DNA of 64,000 nucleotides from Falsiroseomonas bella (GTDB lineage Bacteria; Pseudomonadota; Alphaproteobacteria; Acetobacterales; Acetobacteraceae): contig NZ_QGNA01000003.1 of assembly GCF_003173615.1 (NCBI RefSeq), forward strand, positions 186,001-250,000, written 5' to 3'. Below the pieces are notes generated by a model, which was given only the letters and a program-made list of their open reading frames with translations, searched no databases and had not been told where the DNA came from. Shown in pieces: positions 8,896 through 17,484 of the stretch; the stretch's first letter is position 1, and every line of letters starts with the position of its first letter. The position numbers and the translations under genes are program-made.

Positions 8896-9381
8896 ATGAA
8901 CGACACGACGCGACGCCAAGGCCGCCGGATGATTCTGCGCGGCTCCGCCATGGTCATGGCTCTCGGCGCAGCCGGTTGCGGCACGGGTGGCGTCGGCCCC
9001 AACGCGGTCGCGGGCCGGACGCCGGATGCGCGGGTCGAGATGCGACAGGTGCAGGCCGCCTATGTGGCGAGCGGTGGTGGCGGCAGCGGCACGCTGCATT
9101 ATCGCGGGCGCGACTACCCTTTCACCATCGCGGCCGGCGGGATAGGCGGCATTGGCGCCTCGACACTCGAGGCCGAGGGCGACGTGTTCAATCTGCGCGA
9201 CCCGCGCGACTTCGCTGGCGCATACGGCCAGGCGCGCTACGGTGGCGCTGTCGGTACGGCAAGCGCCGGCGAGCTCTGGCTCGAGAACGCCGCTGGCGTC
9301 ATCATGCGGCTGCGCGCGCGGCGCACCGGCTTGATGCTGAGCCTCGGTGGCGATGCGGTGGTGATCAGCATGTCACCGTAG
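8896..9381 (+). CDS. Exported hypothetical protein, possible lipoprotein (161 aa)
   Basis: Starts at ATG 8896 with GGAG eight bases upstream. The N-terminus has a twin arginine (GRRMILRG), a hydrophobic core and GAAGCGTGG, which could be a lipoprotein cysteine although position -3 is Ala, not the usual Leu/Val/Ile. The mature part is rich in Gly and short strands (LHYRGRDYPFTIAAGGIGG, then FNLRDPRDFAGAYGQARYG). Family not assigned. Its start lies only 16 bp right of the IS target duplication, so the IS may have displaced its native promoter. Confidence 0.6.
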   Translation: MNDTTRRQGRRMILRGSAMVMALGAAGCGTGGVGPNAVAGRTPDARVEMRQVQAAYVASGGGGSGTLHYRGRDYPFTIAAGGIGGIGASTLEAEGDVFNLRDPRDFAGAYGQARYGGAVGTASAGELWLENAAGVIMRLRARRTGLMLSLGGDAVVISMSP

Positions 9382-9508
9382 GCCGGCGCTGAGACACCAG
9401 GGGGACGACCAGCGCGCAGGGACAAGTTGGCGCCTGGCGCCGCGGCCGGCAGCGATGAGCCATTGCAGCACGCGGGTTGAAGCCACCAGATGTAGATCGC
9501 GGCACACC

Positions 9509-9529
9509 GCGGTTCCGAAGTCGAACCGC
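9509..9529. terminator. Hairpin between convergent genes, possible bidirectional terminator
   Basis: Perfect 7-bp arms GCGGTTC and GAACCGC around a 7-base loop. It lies between the end of the exported-protein gene (9381, plus) and the end of the recombinase cassette (9568, minus). There is no T-run, so terminator function is inferred from position. It also falls near where the prophage end should be, so an attachment-site role is an alternative. Confidence 0.35.
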
Positions 9530-9567
9530 AGGCACGCCCGCGATAGGCTCTCAGCGGCGCGTGACGG

Positions 9568-9951
9568 CTACGGCAACTGACGCAGCATCGGCTGCTGAAC
9601 GTGCCAATACTCCGGAAACGGCTCCATCATCTCCGGCAGCGTCATCCCCTCCGGCTGCCGCCCGTCCAGAATCGCCTCGACGATCTCGGGCGCCAGCAGC
9701 GTCAGCCGCAGCACCCGCGAGACGTAGGACGAGTTGATCTTCTCGGCCGCGGCCAAGTCCTTGATCGTGGCGAACTGGCCGGCCTCCAGCATCCGCCGCC
9801 ACCGGAACGCTCGCGCCACCGCCTTGATGAGCGTGATGTCCTGCCGGCGCTCCAGCGCCAACACGCCCGGCGTGACCATGGCTTTCCGCCCGCCCCGCGG
9901 CTTCACCCGGAGCGGGATGACCACGGTTAGGGTTTGGGGCGCTTCGCTCAT
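9568..9951 (-). CDS. Small HTH-like protein linked to the serine recombinase
   Basis: 127-aa protein whose ATG overlaps the recombinase stop by 4 bp (ATGA). The middle region ATIKDLAAAEKINSSYVSRV looks like a helix-turn-helix, followed by RLTLLAPEIVEAILDGRQ. From memory, similar short proteins follow large serine recombinases in other alphaproteobacteria. It could be a directionality or accessory factor for the recombinase, but this is inference. Last gene of the leftward cassette. Confidence 0.7.
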   Translation of the reverse strand: MSEAPQTLTVVIPLRVKPRGGRKAMVTPGVLALERRQDITLIKAVARAFRWRRMLEAGQFATIKDLAAAEKINSSYVSRVLRLTLLAPEIVEAILDGRQPEGMTLPEMMEPFPEYWHVQQPMLRQLP

Positions 9952-11296
9952 GCCGCCGCCCTACCGGCCTCGGGCGCCTGGGCAGCCAGATCCCGCACAA
10001 GGCTGCCGAGCCCGTCTAGCCGCAACCGCACGGCTGCGCCCTCGGCTCGGACGTCGACCCGATCCACCAGCAGCCGCACGATCCGCGCCCGCTCGGCGGG
10101 GAAGAGCTCGTCCCACAGCGGCTCGATCCGCTCCAGCGCCAGCAGCACCTCCTGCTCGGTGACGTCGGGCGCCGTCGCGCGTGCCGCCCGCCAGGTGCCG
10201 ACGACCATCTCGGGCTGCCGGAGCAGTGCGCGCACCTGGGCGACCACCGCCGCCTCGATCTCGCCGGCCGGCAGCCGCGCGATGGCCGGCCGCTCGGTCG
10301 CGCCGCCCTTCAGCACGGCCTGGCTGACGTAGTAGCGGTACATCTGCCCGCTCCGGCCGCGGCTGTGGCTCGGCGACATCGCGCGACCGTCGCTGTCGAA
10401 GATCAGCCCGCGCAGCAGCGGCGCCGTGGTGTTCCGCGTCCGGTTGACCCGTACCCGCGGGCTCACCTGCAGGACGGCGTGCACGGCGTCCCACTGCGCC
10501 TGGCTGACGATGGCATCGTGCTCGCCGGGATAGGCCGTGCCCTTGTGCACCGCCTCGCCCAGGTACACGCGGTTACTGAGAATGCGGTAGACGTCGCTCT
10601 TCGTCAGTGTGCGGCCGCGCTTCGTGGTGGCACCCTCCGCGCGCAGCACCTGGACCAGCCTCGTGCAGGACTCGGTCTCGACGAAGCCTTGGAAGATCCG
10701 CCGCACCAGGGCGGCCTCGGTGTCGTTCACCACCAGCTTCCGATCGCGCACGTCGTAGCCGAGCGGCACGTAACCGCCCATCCACATGCCGCGCTTGCGC
10801 GACGCCGCCACCTTGTCGCGGATGCGCTCGCCGATGACCTCTCTTTCGAACTGCGCGAAGCTGAGCAGGATGTTCAGCGTCAGCCGCCCCATGCTGGTGG
10901 TCGTGTTGAAGCTCTGAGTCACCGACACAAACGTCACGCTGTTCGCGTCGAACACTTCGACCAGCTTGGTGAAGTCGACCAGCGAGCGGGAAAGGCGGTC
11001 GATCTTGTAGACCACCACAACATCGATCAGCCCCTCCTGGATATCGGCGACAAGGCGTTTCAGCGCGGGCCGTTCCAGCGTCCCGCCCGACACGCCGCCA
11101 TCGTCATAGCGGTCCGGCACCAGCACCCAGCCCTCGGCGCGCTGGCTGGCGATGAAGGCCTCGCACGCCTCGCGCTGGGCGTCGAGCGAGTTGAACTCCA
11201 TGTCGAGGCCTTCCTCGCTCGACTTCCGGGTGTAGACCGCACAGCGGAGCTTCCGCACGGTCGCCGGCATCGCAGCGGCCGGCTTCGCGTCGCGCT

Positions 11297-11300
<4 letters not shown>
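9948..11300 (-). CDS. Large serine recombinase (prophage integrase)
   Basis: 450 aa. The N-terminal resolvase domain begins LRCAVYTRKSSEEG, with the predicted nucleophile Ser27; DRLSRSLVDF and FERE follow as expected. The central 'recombinase' domain (RRIFQGFVETES, then YRILSNRVYLGE) and a C-terminal zinc-ribbon/coiled-coil-like region follow. The ATG at 11300 overlaps the DUF2924 stop by 4 bp; the frame open further upstream is a shadow. It most likely integrates and excises the prophage. Confidence 0.92.
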
Positions 11301-11799
<499 letters not shown>

Positions 11800-11803
<4 letters not shown>

Positions 11804-12009
11804 GCGTCTCTCCGGGTGGTCCGGTTCGCATGCAGGCGCTGCGGGGCCGCAAAGTGTAGCGGCCGCTCTCCCTGGTCCGCGGCGTCGCGCGCTGCTTCCT
11901 CGGCAGCGCGGCTGCGCAGCCGCAGCAGGCCGCGGGCGAGAAGATCGCACACCTCGCGGAGGTGGGGCGTGAGATGCTGATTGAGGGGCTGGGCGGCGAG
12001 GCGGGCCAT
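11800..12009 (-). CDS. Small conserved protein upstream of DUF2924 (69 aa)
   Basis: Starts at ATG 12009 (TTG 12045 is an alternative) and stops overlapping the DUF2924 start by 4 bp. The segment LTPHLREVCDLLARGLLRLR followed by RAAEEAARDAA is a helical, Arg/Ala-rich region, and the ending is GERPLHFAAPQR. It resembles short proteins that precede DUF2924 genes in recombinase cassettes of other alphaproteobacteria. No function is known. Confidence 0.55.
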
Positions 12010-12073
12010 GCCCCGCTGCTGCCAGATGAGCAACCGCCCGTGCAATGCACTGATTGCAGCGGGCGCGCAGCCC

Positions 12074-12730
12074 TCACATCCCGACCTGACGCCCGAGCCA
12101 GATCACCCGCCCGATGACGTGGATCGCGTCCGGCTGGATGTCGCTGAAGGTCGGATACAGGTCCTTGTTGTCCGAGATCACGCTGATCCGGCCGTTGGTT
12201 GGGTTCACCGCGACGCGCTTCACCTGAAGTCCGCCATCGGTGCGGATCACATAGATCCCGTCCTTCTGGCCTGGCCGCTGCTGCCCCATGTCGACCAGCA
12301 CCGAATCGCCTTGGCGCAGCGTCGGCTCCATCGAGTCGCCGTCGACCGTCAGCACCACGAGATCGCCGATGTTCCCGCGCGCCGCGCGGCGCAGCCAGTC
12401 AACCCGAAATGCAATGCGATAGGAGGGCGGCGCATCCTCGGCCTCGAGCCCCGGGCCCGCGGAGACCATGTCGTCGTAGACCGGCAGCATGGCGAATCGG
12501 TCACCGCCGATCTGCACGATCTCTGGCATCGCGCGCGCCCGTCCCCCGGCCGCTGTCGAACCCGCCTCCAGGTAGCCGAGGATCACCGGGATCTCGTGGG
12601 CCCGCATCGGCCGCTTGCCCGCCAGCAACCGGCTTATGGTGCTGTTGTCGACGCCCATCGCCGCGGCCAGGCCCTTCTGCGACTTGCCAGGCTGGGCGAG
12701 CCCTTCCCGGATCTGCTCGATCGTCAGCAT
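12074..12730 (-). CDS. CI/LexA-type phage repressor (HTH plus S24 peptidase)
   Basis: 218 aa from ATG 12730. Residues 1-55 form a helix-turn-helix (KGLAAAMGVDNSTISRLLAG). The C-terminal S24 protease domain has catalytic Ser133 (DGDSMEPTL) and Lys171 (LQVKRV), with a self-cleavage candidate Ala-Gly at 91-92 (SAGPG). It should maintain lysogeny and be inactivated by RecA filaments after DNA damage. A longer frame begins at 12817, but neither start has a clear ribosome-binding site; the shorter one begins at the HTH. Divergent from the Cro-like gene and upstream of the recombinase cassette, which may be co-expressed. Confidence 0.9.
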   Translation of the reverse strand: MLTIEQIREGLAQPGKSQKGLAAAMGVDNSTISRLLAGKRPMRAHEIPVILGYLEAGSTAAGGRARAMPEIVQIGGDRFAMLPVYDDMVSAGPGLEAEDAPPSYRIAFRVDWLRRAARGNIGDLVVLTVDGDSMEPTLRQGDSVLVDMGQQRPGQKDGIYVIRTDGGLQVKRVAVNPTNGRISVISDNKDLYPTFSDIQPDAIHVIGRVIWLGRQVGM

Positions 12731-12846
12731 GGCGATTCGGCGCGCTGCAGCGGTCCGCACGCGGATTTGGCTGTCGGCATGGAGAGGCTCCCACCTGGAT
12801 TCGCCCCGGCTGTCCATGGGGAAAGCTGTGGATACCGGGGATAGTG

Positions 12847-12861
12847 TTGCGTAATCCGCAA
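12847..12861. promoter_or_regulatory. Candidate repressor operator (TTGCG-N5-CGCAA)
   Basis: Perfect 5-bp inverted repeat TTGCG/CGCAA with a 5-base centre in the region between the divergent repressor and Cro-like genes. Size, symmetry and location fit a lambda-type operator. No second equally good copy was seen nearby, which weakens the case. Confidence 0.4.
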
Positions 12862-12935
12862 TACCGAGTGGGTCAACTACGTCTCGCGCAAATAGTGCAT
12901 TGTGGCGCGCGCGGAGGACGATCTACCTATCCCCC

Positions 12936-13205
12936 ATGCCCCCGGTTGATCCCGCCGCCACCGTCCTCGCCCGCTTCGGCGGCGCAGGCCCGCTCGCCCA
13001 GTTGCTTCGCCTCGACCGCAGCGCCGTGCATCGCTGGGCGCTGCCCAAGCACCGCGGCGGCAGCGGCGGGCTGATCCCCGCGCGCCACCACCAGCGCCTG
13101 CTCGCGCTGGCCGCCGCACAGGGCATCGCACTCAGCCCTGCCGACCTTGTCGGCACGCCCACGGCCACCGGCGATCCGCCCCGCGCCGGGGCCGACGACG
13201 GATAG
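12936..13205 (+). CDS. Cro/YdaS-like phage regulator
   Basis: 89 aa starting MPPVDPAATVLARFGG. The pattern PLAQLLRLDRSAVHRW followed by IPARHHQRLLALAAA and a C-terminal ALSPADL matches the YdaS/'carph-isopro' type of short HTH regulators. First rightward gene, divergent from the repressor, so it probably acts as the Cro counterpart. In-frame extension to a TTG at 12900 is possible; a GGAGG lies 16 bases upstream of the chosen ATG, further than normal. Confidence 0.7.
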   Translation: MPPVDPAATVLARFGGAGPLAQLLRLDRSAVHRWALPKHRGGSGGLIPARHHQRLLALAAAQGIALSPADLVGTPTATGDPPRAGADDG

Positions 13206-13269
13206 CCCCGCTCCGTCCTCCCTCTTTCCCCCGCCCGACCCGTCCCCGCCCTTCACGGAGCATCGCTGC

Positions 13270-13677
13270 ATGCTGTCCGAACGGTTGCCTGTTCCCGAAA
13301 TCCAGCTCGCCGCCGCCGTCATCCACCGCGCGCTGGAGGACGCCGCCACCCCCGATGCGCGCCTCGCCCGCCCGCGGATGATCGACACGCCGCAGGGCCC
13401 GCGCCGCACCTTCACGCCCGGCCTCAAGCCCCAGGAGCGCGAGGAGGCGGTGCGCTTCCTGCTGGATGGCGCGCCCAACTGGCGCCAGGCGCGCGAAGCC
13501 TGGTGCGAGATCGCCGATCTCTGCCCCCTGCGGCTGCGGCGCAGCGCCCTCGCGCGCATCCCGCATTCCGCCATGCCGGCGGACATCCGCCGCGCGCTGC
13601 GCATCCCGGAGCCCCCGCCGGCCGTCAGTGATGGCGCCTCCCCGATCCCCGCCATGCCCATGCAGGAGGCCGCCTGA
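13270..13677 (+). CDS. Phage hypothetical protein (135 aa)
   Basis: Starts MLSERLPVPEIQLAAAV after a GGAG sequence nine bases before ATG 13270. Soluble, with an Arg-rich central region (NWRQAREAWCEIADLCPLRL) and a Pro-rich end. No recognised family. It lies between the Cro-like gene and the recombination genes, two bases before the next start, so it is in the early operon. Confidence 0.6.
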   Translation: MLSERLPVPEIQLAAAVIHRALEDAATPDARLARPRMIDTPQGPRRTFTPGLKPQEREEAVRFLLDGAPNWRQAREAWCEIADLCPLRLRRSALARIPHSAMPADIRRALRIPEPPPAVSDGASPIPAMPMQEAA

Positions 13678-13679
13678 CC

Positions 13680-14222
13680 ATGGACACGCGCTCCAACCGT
13701 CCGACCCTGGACGCGCTGCGTCACCTCCCCGTGGGCGAGGTGATCGCCCTGCCGCCCGAGCATCTCGCGCTGCTGCAGTCCGATGCCCGCGAGGCGCTGG
13801 ACGCGGCCAAGCGCACCCTCGACTGGATCGAGGGCGCCATCGCGCTCCGCTACGAGCAGCGCGCGGTCGGCGCCCGGGCCGCGGCAGGCAAGGACACCGG
13901 CATCGTCCGCTTCGAGGACGGCACCGTCGAGGTCGCCGTCGAGCTGCCCAAGCGGGTGGAATGGGACCAGCGGCGCCTCGCTGCGCTGGTGGAGCAGATC
14001 CGCGCCGGCGGCGAGGACCCGGGCGAGTATGTCGAGCTCACCTTCAAGGTCTCGGAGCGCGCCTACGCCGCCTGGCCCGAGCGCATCCGCGGCGCCTTCG
14101 AGCCGGCGCGCATGGTACGGACCGGAAAGCCCAGCTACCGCCTCACCATCCTGAACGACGTCGCCCTGCGCGACAGCCCGCACGGGCCGGGCATCCGCCC
14201 TGCGATCGGAGGGCCGCGCTGA
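13680..14222 (+). CDS. Phage early protein of unknown function (180 aa)
   Basis: Begins MDTRSNRPTLDALRHL. A helical first half (LDAAKRTLDWIEGAIALRY) is followed by a strand-rich half with FKVSERAYAAWPERIRGAFEP. It resembles conserved phage proteins that precede Sak4-like ATPase genes, but no function is known. Its stop overlaps the ATG of the ATPase gene by one base, so translation is probably coupled. Confidence 0.65.
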   Translation: MDTRSNRPTLDALRHLPVGEVIALPPEHLALLQSDAREALDAAKRTLDWIEGAIALRYEQRAVGARAAAGKDTGIVRFEDGTVEVAVELPKRVEWDQRRLAALVEQIRAGGEDPGEYVELTFKVSERAYAAWPERIRGAFEPARMVRTGKPSYRLTILNDVALRDSPHGPGIRPAIGGPR

Positions 14223-15064
14223 TGGCACTCCGCATCGTCACCGCCGACGAGCGCCTGTCGCGCGCGGCCAACAAGACCACGATCGCGCTGTTCGGGCCGA
14301 CCGGCGTCGGCAAGACGACGCAGCTGAAGCGCCTGGCGCCCAGTGAGACGGTCTGCATCGACCTCGAGGCCGGGATGAAGTCCGTCCAGGACTGGCCGGG
14401 CGACAGCATCCCTGTCCGCTGCTTCGAGGACATGGTGGTGCTCGCCTCGCTGGTTGGCGGCGCGAACCCTGCCGCGGCGCCGGAGGCGTTCTTCTCGCAG
14501 CAGCACTACACGCACTTCGCCGGCCTGCATCCCGAGCTCATCGCGCTGCTCGCCAGCAAGTCCATCGTCTTCCTGGACAGCATCACCGACCTGACGCGCC
14601 AGGCGATGGCCTGGGCCAAGAAGCAGCCCGAGGCCTTCTCCGAAAAGACCGGCAAGCCGGATGTTCGTGGCGCCTACGGCCTGATGGCGCGCGAGGTGAT
14701 CGGGCTGCTGAAGCATCTGCAGCACGCGCCGGGCAAGACCACGATCATGGTCGGCATCCTGGAGAAGCACACCGACGAGTTCGGCAAGGTCACCTGGCAG
14801 CCGCAGATGGAGGGCGGCAAGGCCGGCCGCGAGCTCCCCGGCATCGTCGACCAGGTCATCTCGATGTCGCTCTTCACGCGCGAGGAGGACGGCACGCTGC
14901 GCCACGACCCAGAGCGCGGCACCGAACGGCGCTTCGTGTGCCGTGCCGGCAATCGCTTCGGGCTGCCGGCGAAGGACCGCTCCGGCCGCCTCGACGAAAC
15001 CGAGCCCGCCGACCTCGCCGCCCTGCTCCGCAAGATCAACGCCCCCGCCGCGCCCGTCGCCTGA
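14222..15064 (+). CDS. Sak4-like / AAA_24 phage recombination ATPase
   Basis: 280 aa RecA-fold ATPase. Walker A is GPTGVGKTT (residues 25-33) and the Walker B strand is KSIVFLDSITDLT. C-terminal features include TIMVGILEKH and a final RKINAP. Phage proteins of this type act in single-strand annealing and recombination together with a phage SSB. The ATG at 14222 is chosen; a long open frame upstream is a shadow of the previous genes. The adjacent candidate ssDNA-binding protein supports the assignment. Confidence 0.8.
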   Translation: MALRIVTADERLSRAANKTTIALFGPTGVGKTTQLKRLAPSETVCIDLEAGMKSVQDWPGDSIPVRCFEDMVVLASLVGGANPAAAPEAFFSQQHYTHFAGLHPELIALLASKSIVFLDSITDLTRQAMAWAKKQPEAFSEKTGKPDVRGAYGLMAREVIGLLKHLQHAPGKTTIMVGILEKHTDEFGKVTWQPQMEGGKAGRELPGIVDQVISMSLFTREEDGTLRHDPERGTERRFVCRAGNRFGLPAKDRSGRLDETEPADLAALLRKINAPAAPVA

Positions 15065-15081
15065 GCCGAGAGGAGACCTCG

Positions 15082-15813
15082 ATGTACGACATGAACGATG
15101 CCGAGCTGCCGCGCAGCTCCGACCTGATCCCGGATGGCACCTTCGCAAAGGTGACCATGGTGATCCGTCCCGGCGGGATCGACGGCCAGGGCGAGGTGGA
15201 CCGGGGCCTGCTGAAGGCCTCGCGCAGCGGCGGCGACACCAAGATGATCGACGCCGAGTTCACGGTGCTGGTCGGCCCGCACGCCAAGCGGAAGTTCTGG
15301 CAGAACTTCACCGTCGCTGGTGGGAAGGTCGACGAGCACGGCGTCTCCATCGCTTGGAAGATCTCGAAGGGGACCTTCCGCGCCATGATCGACAGCGCGC
15401 TCGGCCTCGATCCGCAAGACATGAGCGAGGCCGCCAAGGCCAAGCGCGTGCTGCGCGGGCTGGCCGATCTCTCGGGCATCACCTTCGCCGCCAAGATCAA
15501 GGTCGAGGCATCGACCAACGTCGAGTATGGCGACCAGAATAGGCTCGACCGGGTCGTGCTGCCGGGCGAGCCCGAATACGCGCGCATCATGGCCGGCGAG
15601 GTAGTGCCGCCGTCGCCCTCCACGCATCGGACACCGCGCCCGGCTTCCGCGCCCTCCGCGGCAGCCCCCGCTTGGGCCAACACGGGCGCGCCCCGGGCGC
15701 CGGTGACCGCCGCCCCGGCATGGGCCGCCCCTGCCGCCGCGCCGCCCGCCCAGCCCGCGCCTCCGCCGCCGCAGGCACCGCTCGCCAACGGTCCGGCCTG
15801 GCTGAACGGCTGA
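15082..15813 (+). CDS. Candidate phage single-stranded DNA-binding protein (DUF669-like)
   Basis: 243 aa, starting MYDMNDAELPRSSDLIPDG after GAGAGGAG. The first 170 residues are strand-rich with conserved-looking features (AEFTVLVGPHAKRKFWQNF, then ALGLDPQDMSEAAKAK). The last 70 residues are a disordered Pro/Ala tail ending GPAWLNG, the kind of flexible tail seen on SSBs. Proteins of this look sit next to Sak4 ATPases in phages. ssDNA binding is inferred from context. Confidence 0.55.
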   Translation: MYDMNDAELPRSSDLIPDGTFAKVTMVIRPGGIDGQGEVDRGLLKASRSGGDTKMIDAEFTVLVGPHAKRKFWQNFTVAGGKVDEHGVSIAWKISKGTFRAMIDSALGLDPQDMSEAAKAKRVLRGLADLSGITFAAKIKVEASTNVEYGDQNRLDRVVLPGEPEYARIMAGEVVPPSPSTHRTPRPASAPSAAAPAWANTGAPRAPVTAAPAWAAPAAAPPAQPAPPPPQAPLANGPAWLNG

Positions 15814-15820
15814 TGGCGGA

Positions 15821-16279
15821 ATGGTCCGACGACGCTGGAGCCGGCCACGGGAGGTTCGCGCTCCCGCCGCGAAGCCGATGCCGATGCGGGGCTGCACGCC
15901 GGAGGACCAGGTTCGTCGCCTGGTCTGCGCCCTGTGCAGCCGCGAGGCGAAGGGCTTCGGCTACGTGCACGAGATGCGGCTCGGCGAGTTCCCGCACCAC
16001 CGCTTCTGCAGCATGGCCTGCTGCGACGCCGGTGGCGCGCTCGCGCGGAGATCGAACGGCGTGATCGACAAGACGCAGATGGAAGCGCGCGCGATCAAGG
16101 AGGCGCGGAGGCCGCTCGCCGAGGTACTGGTCGAGCTGCAGCTCATGGCGCCGTTCCACGACCGCAGCGCGGCGGAGATCGACCGCATCATCGAGGCCTG
16201 CGTCGACGGCTTCCAGGCCTCGATGCAGCGCCAGGCCGCCGAGCGCGATCCGCTCGACGACCCGATTCCTTTTAGCTGA
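15821..16279 (+). CDS. Cysteine-rich phage protein (DUF6511-like)
   Basis: 152 aa. The region RRLVCALCSREAKGFGY and, about 30 residues later, FCSMACCDAG suggests a zinc-binding site (CxxC plus CxxxCC). The C-terminal half is helical (RRPLAEVLVELQLMAPF). The start is uncertain: ATG 15821 was used, but ATG 15878 (MPMRGCTPED) may be the true one. Probably a DNA-associated early protein; function unknown. Confidence 0.6.
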   Translation: MVRRRWSRPREVRAPAAKPMPMRGCTPEDQVRRLVCALCSREAKGFGYVHEMRLGEFPHHRFCSMACCDAGGALARRSNGVIDKTQMEARAIKEARRPLAEVLVELQLMAPFHDRSAAEIDRIIEACVDGFQASMQRQAAERDPLDDPIPFS

Positions 16280-16291
16280 GGGGAGATCGCC

Positions 16292-16723
16292 ATGAGCACC
16301 GGAGAGATCTGGCGCGATGTCCCCAGCGTGCCGGGCGTGCTGGCCAGCAGCGAGGGGCGCGTGATGATCCCGCCGTATCGCGGGACAATGCCGAATGGTG
16401 GCGAGCGCCCCTATGGCGGCACGCCGACATTCGGCGTCTGGAACAAGACAGACGGGCGCTTCATCACCACCGTCGGCGAGCGAAGCTGGAAGGTTGCCCG
16501 GCTCGTCGCGGAGGCATTCCACGGACCGCCGCCCTTCGAAGGCGCGGTGGTGATGCACCTGGACGAGAACGCGGCCAACAACAGGGCCAGCAACCTGCGC
16601 TGGGGCACGCAGAAGGAGAACCTGAACGCCCCGGGCTTCATCGAGTACTGCCGGCGGCGGACAGGGAGCAAAAGTCCTGCGACGAAGGGCATGCTGCGGC
16701 GGAGCGGCACATGCTCGACCTGA
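16292..16723 (+). CDS. NUMOD4/HNH homing-type endonuclease
   Basis: 143 aa with a strong ribosome-binding site (GAGGGGAG). It begins with a NUMOD4-like segment (IWRDVPSVPGVLASSEGRV) and continues into an HNH_3-like nuclease core (VMHLDENAANNRASNLRWG, the His-Asn-Asn pattern). Such genes are usually free-standing homing endonucleases in phage genomes. It is wedged between otherwise coupled early genes and overlaps the nuclease gene by 13 bp, consistent with later insertion. Confidence 0.85.
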   Translation: MSTGEIWRDVPSVPGVLASSEGRVMIPPYRGTMPNGGERPYGGTPTFGVWNKTDGRFITTVGERSWKVARLVAEAFHGPPPFEGAVVMHLDENAANNRASNLRWGTQKENLNAPGFIEYCRRRTGSKSPATKGMLRRSGTCST

Positions 16724-17484
16724 ATCACGGCTCGGGTGCTGTCTATGGACGGGGCGACGCACCGGCAAGCGACGCCGCCACCATCACCGCGCGCATCAAC
16801 CTGCACATCGATGCTGCCCTTCTCGCGCGCCAGCGGCAGCAGGTGCCGCGCGACTATCTCGGTGGAAGCCGGGTCGGCGAGCCTTGTGCCCGTAAGTTGG
16901 TCTACGAAATCACTCACGCACCGAAGGATCGCGACTTCGACGCCGGCATTCTCCGCGTCTTCGACGCCGGCCATCAGTTCGAGGCGCTCTCCATCCGCTG
17001 GCTCCGTCTCGCGGGCTTCGACCTGCGTGATCGGGGCGCCGATGGCGAGCAGTTCGGCTTTGCCGCCGCGGGCGGAAAGCTGCGCGGCCATGCTGATGGC
17101 GTCATCGTCGCAGGGCCCGATGTCGGCATCCGCTGGCCTTCCCTCTGGGAGCATAAGGCTCTCGGCCAGAAATCATGGACCGACCTGGTCAAGCGCGGGC
17201 TGCGTCTGTCGAAGCCGATCTACTTTGCGCAGGTGCAGCTCTACATGGCCTACCTCGATCTCGAGGTGGCGCTGCTCACCGCGCTGAACCGCGACACGCT
17301 GGCGCTGCACCACGAGGCGGTGCCGTTCGATCCAGCGGAAGCGCAGCGGCTGTCGGACCACGCGGTCGAGATCCTTCGAGCTGCCGAGGCGGGCGAGCTG
17401 CCGCCGCGTATCGCCCAGGCCGCCGACTTCTTCCTCTGCCGCCTCTGCCCCTACGCAACGCGATGCTGGGAGGCGCCAGCATGA
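16711..17484 (+). CDS. PD-(D/E)XK nuclease with Cas4-like Fe-S cysteines
   Basis: 257 aa. The nuclease core is visible as GHADGVIV (Asp129) and LWEHKAL (Glu147-x-Lys149). Four cysteines, Cys59 and Cys243/Cys246/Cys252 (CRLCPYATRCW), have the spacing of the Fe-S cluster of Cas4/AddB-type nucleases. Likely a DNA end-processing exonuclease for phage recombination or replication. It starts inside the HNH gene's 3' end and overlaps the helicase gene start by 4 bp, so the pair is translationally coupled. Confidence 0.82.
   Translation: MLDLNHGSGAVYGRGDAPASDAATITARINLHIDAALLARQRQQVPRDYLGGSRVGEPCARKLVYEITHAPKDRDFDAGILRVFDAGHQFEALSIRWLRLAGFDLRDRGADGEQFGFAAAGGKLRGHADGVIVAGPDVGIRWPSLWEHKALGQKSWTDLVKRGLRLSKPIYFAQVQLYMAYLDLEVALLTALNRDTLALHHEAVPFDPAEAQRLSDHAVEILRAAEAGELPPRIAQAADFFLCRLCPYATRCWEAPA

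Noticed and set aside
9382-9567. Search for an att direct repeat shared with the right end (49435-50997)
   Set aside because: No convincing shared sequence was found; large serine recombinases need only very short shared cores, so visual search is uninformative.
13466-14221. Upstream extension of the Sak4-like ATPase frame
   Set aside because: The added 252 residues are Arg/Ala/Pro-rich and overlap two other genes; the ATG at 14222 starts immediately before the ATPase fold.
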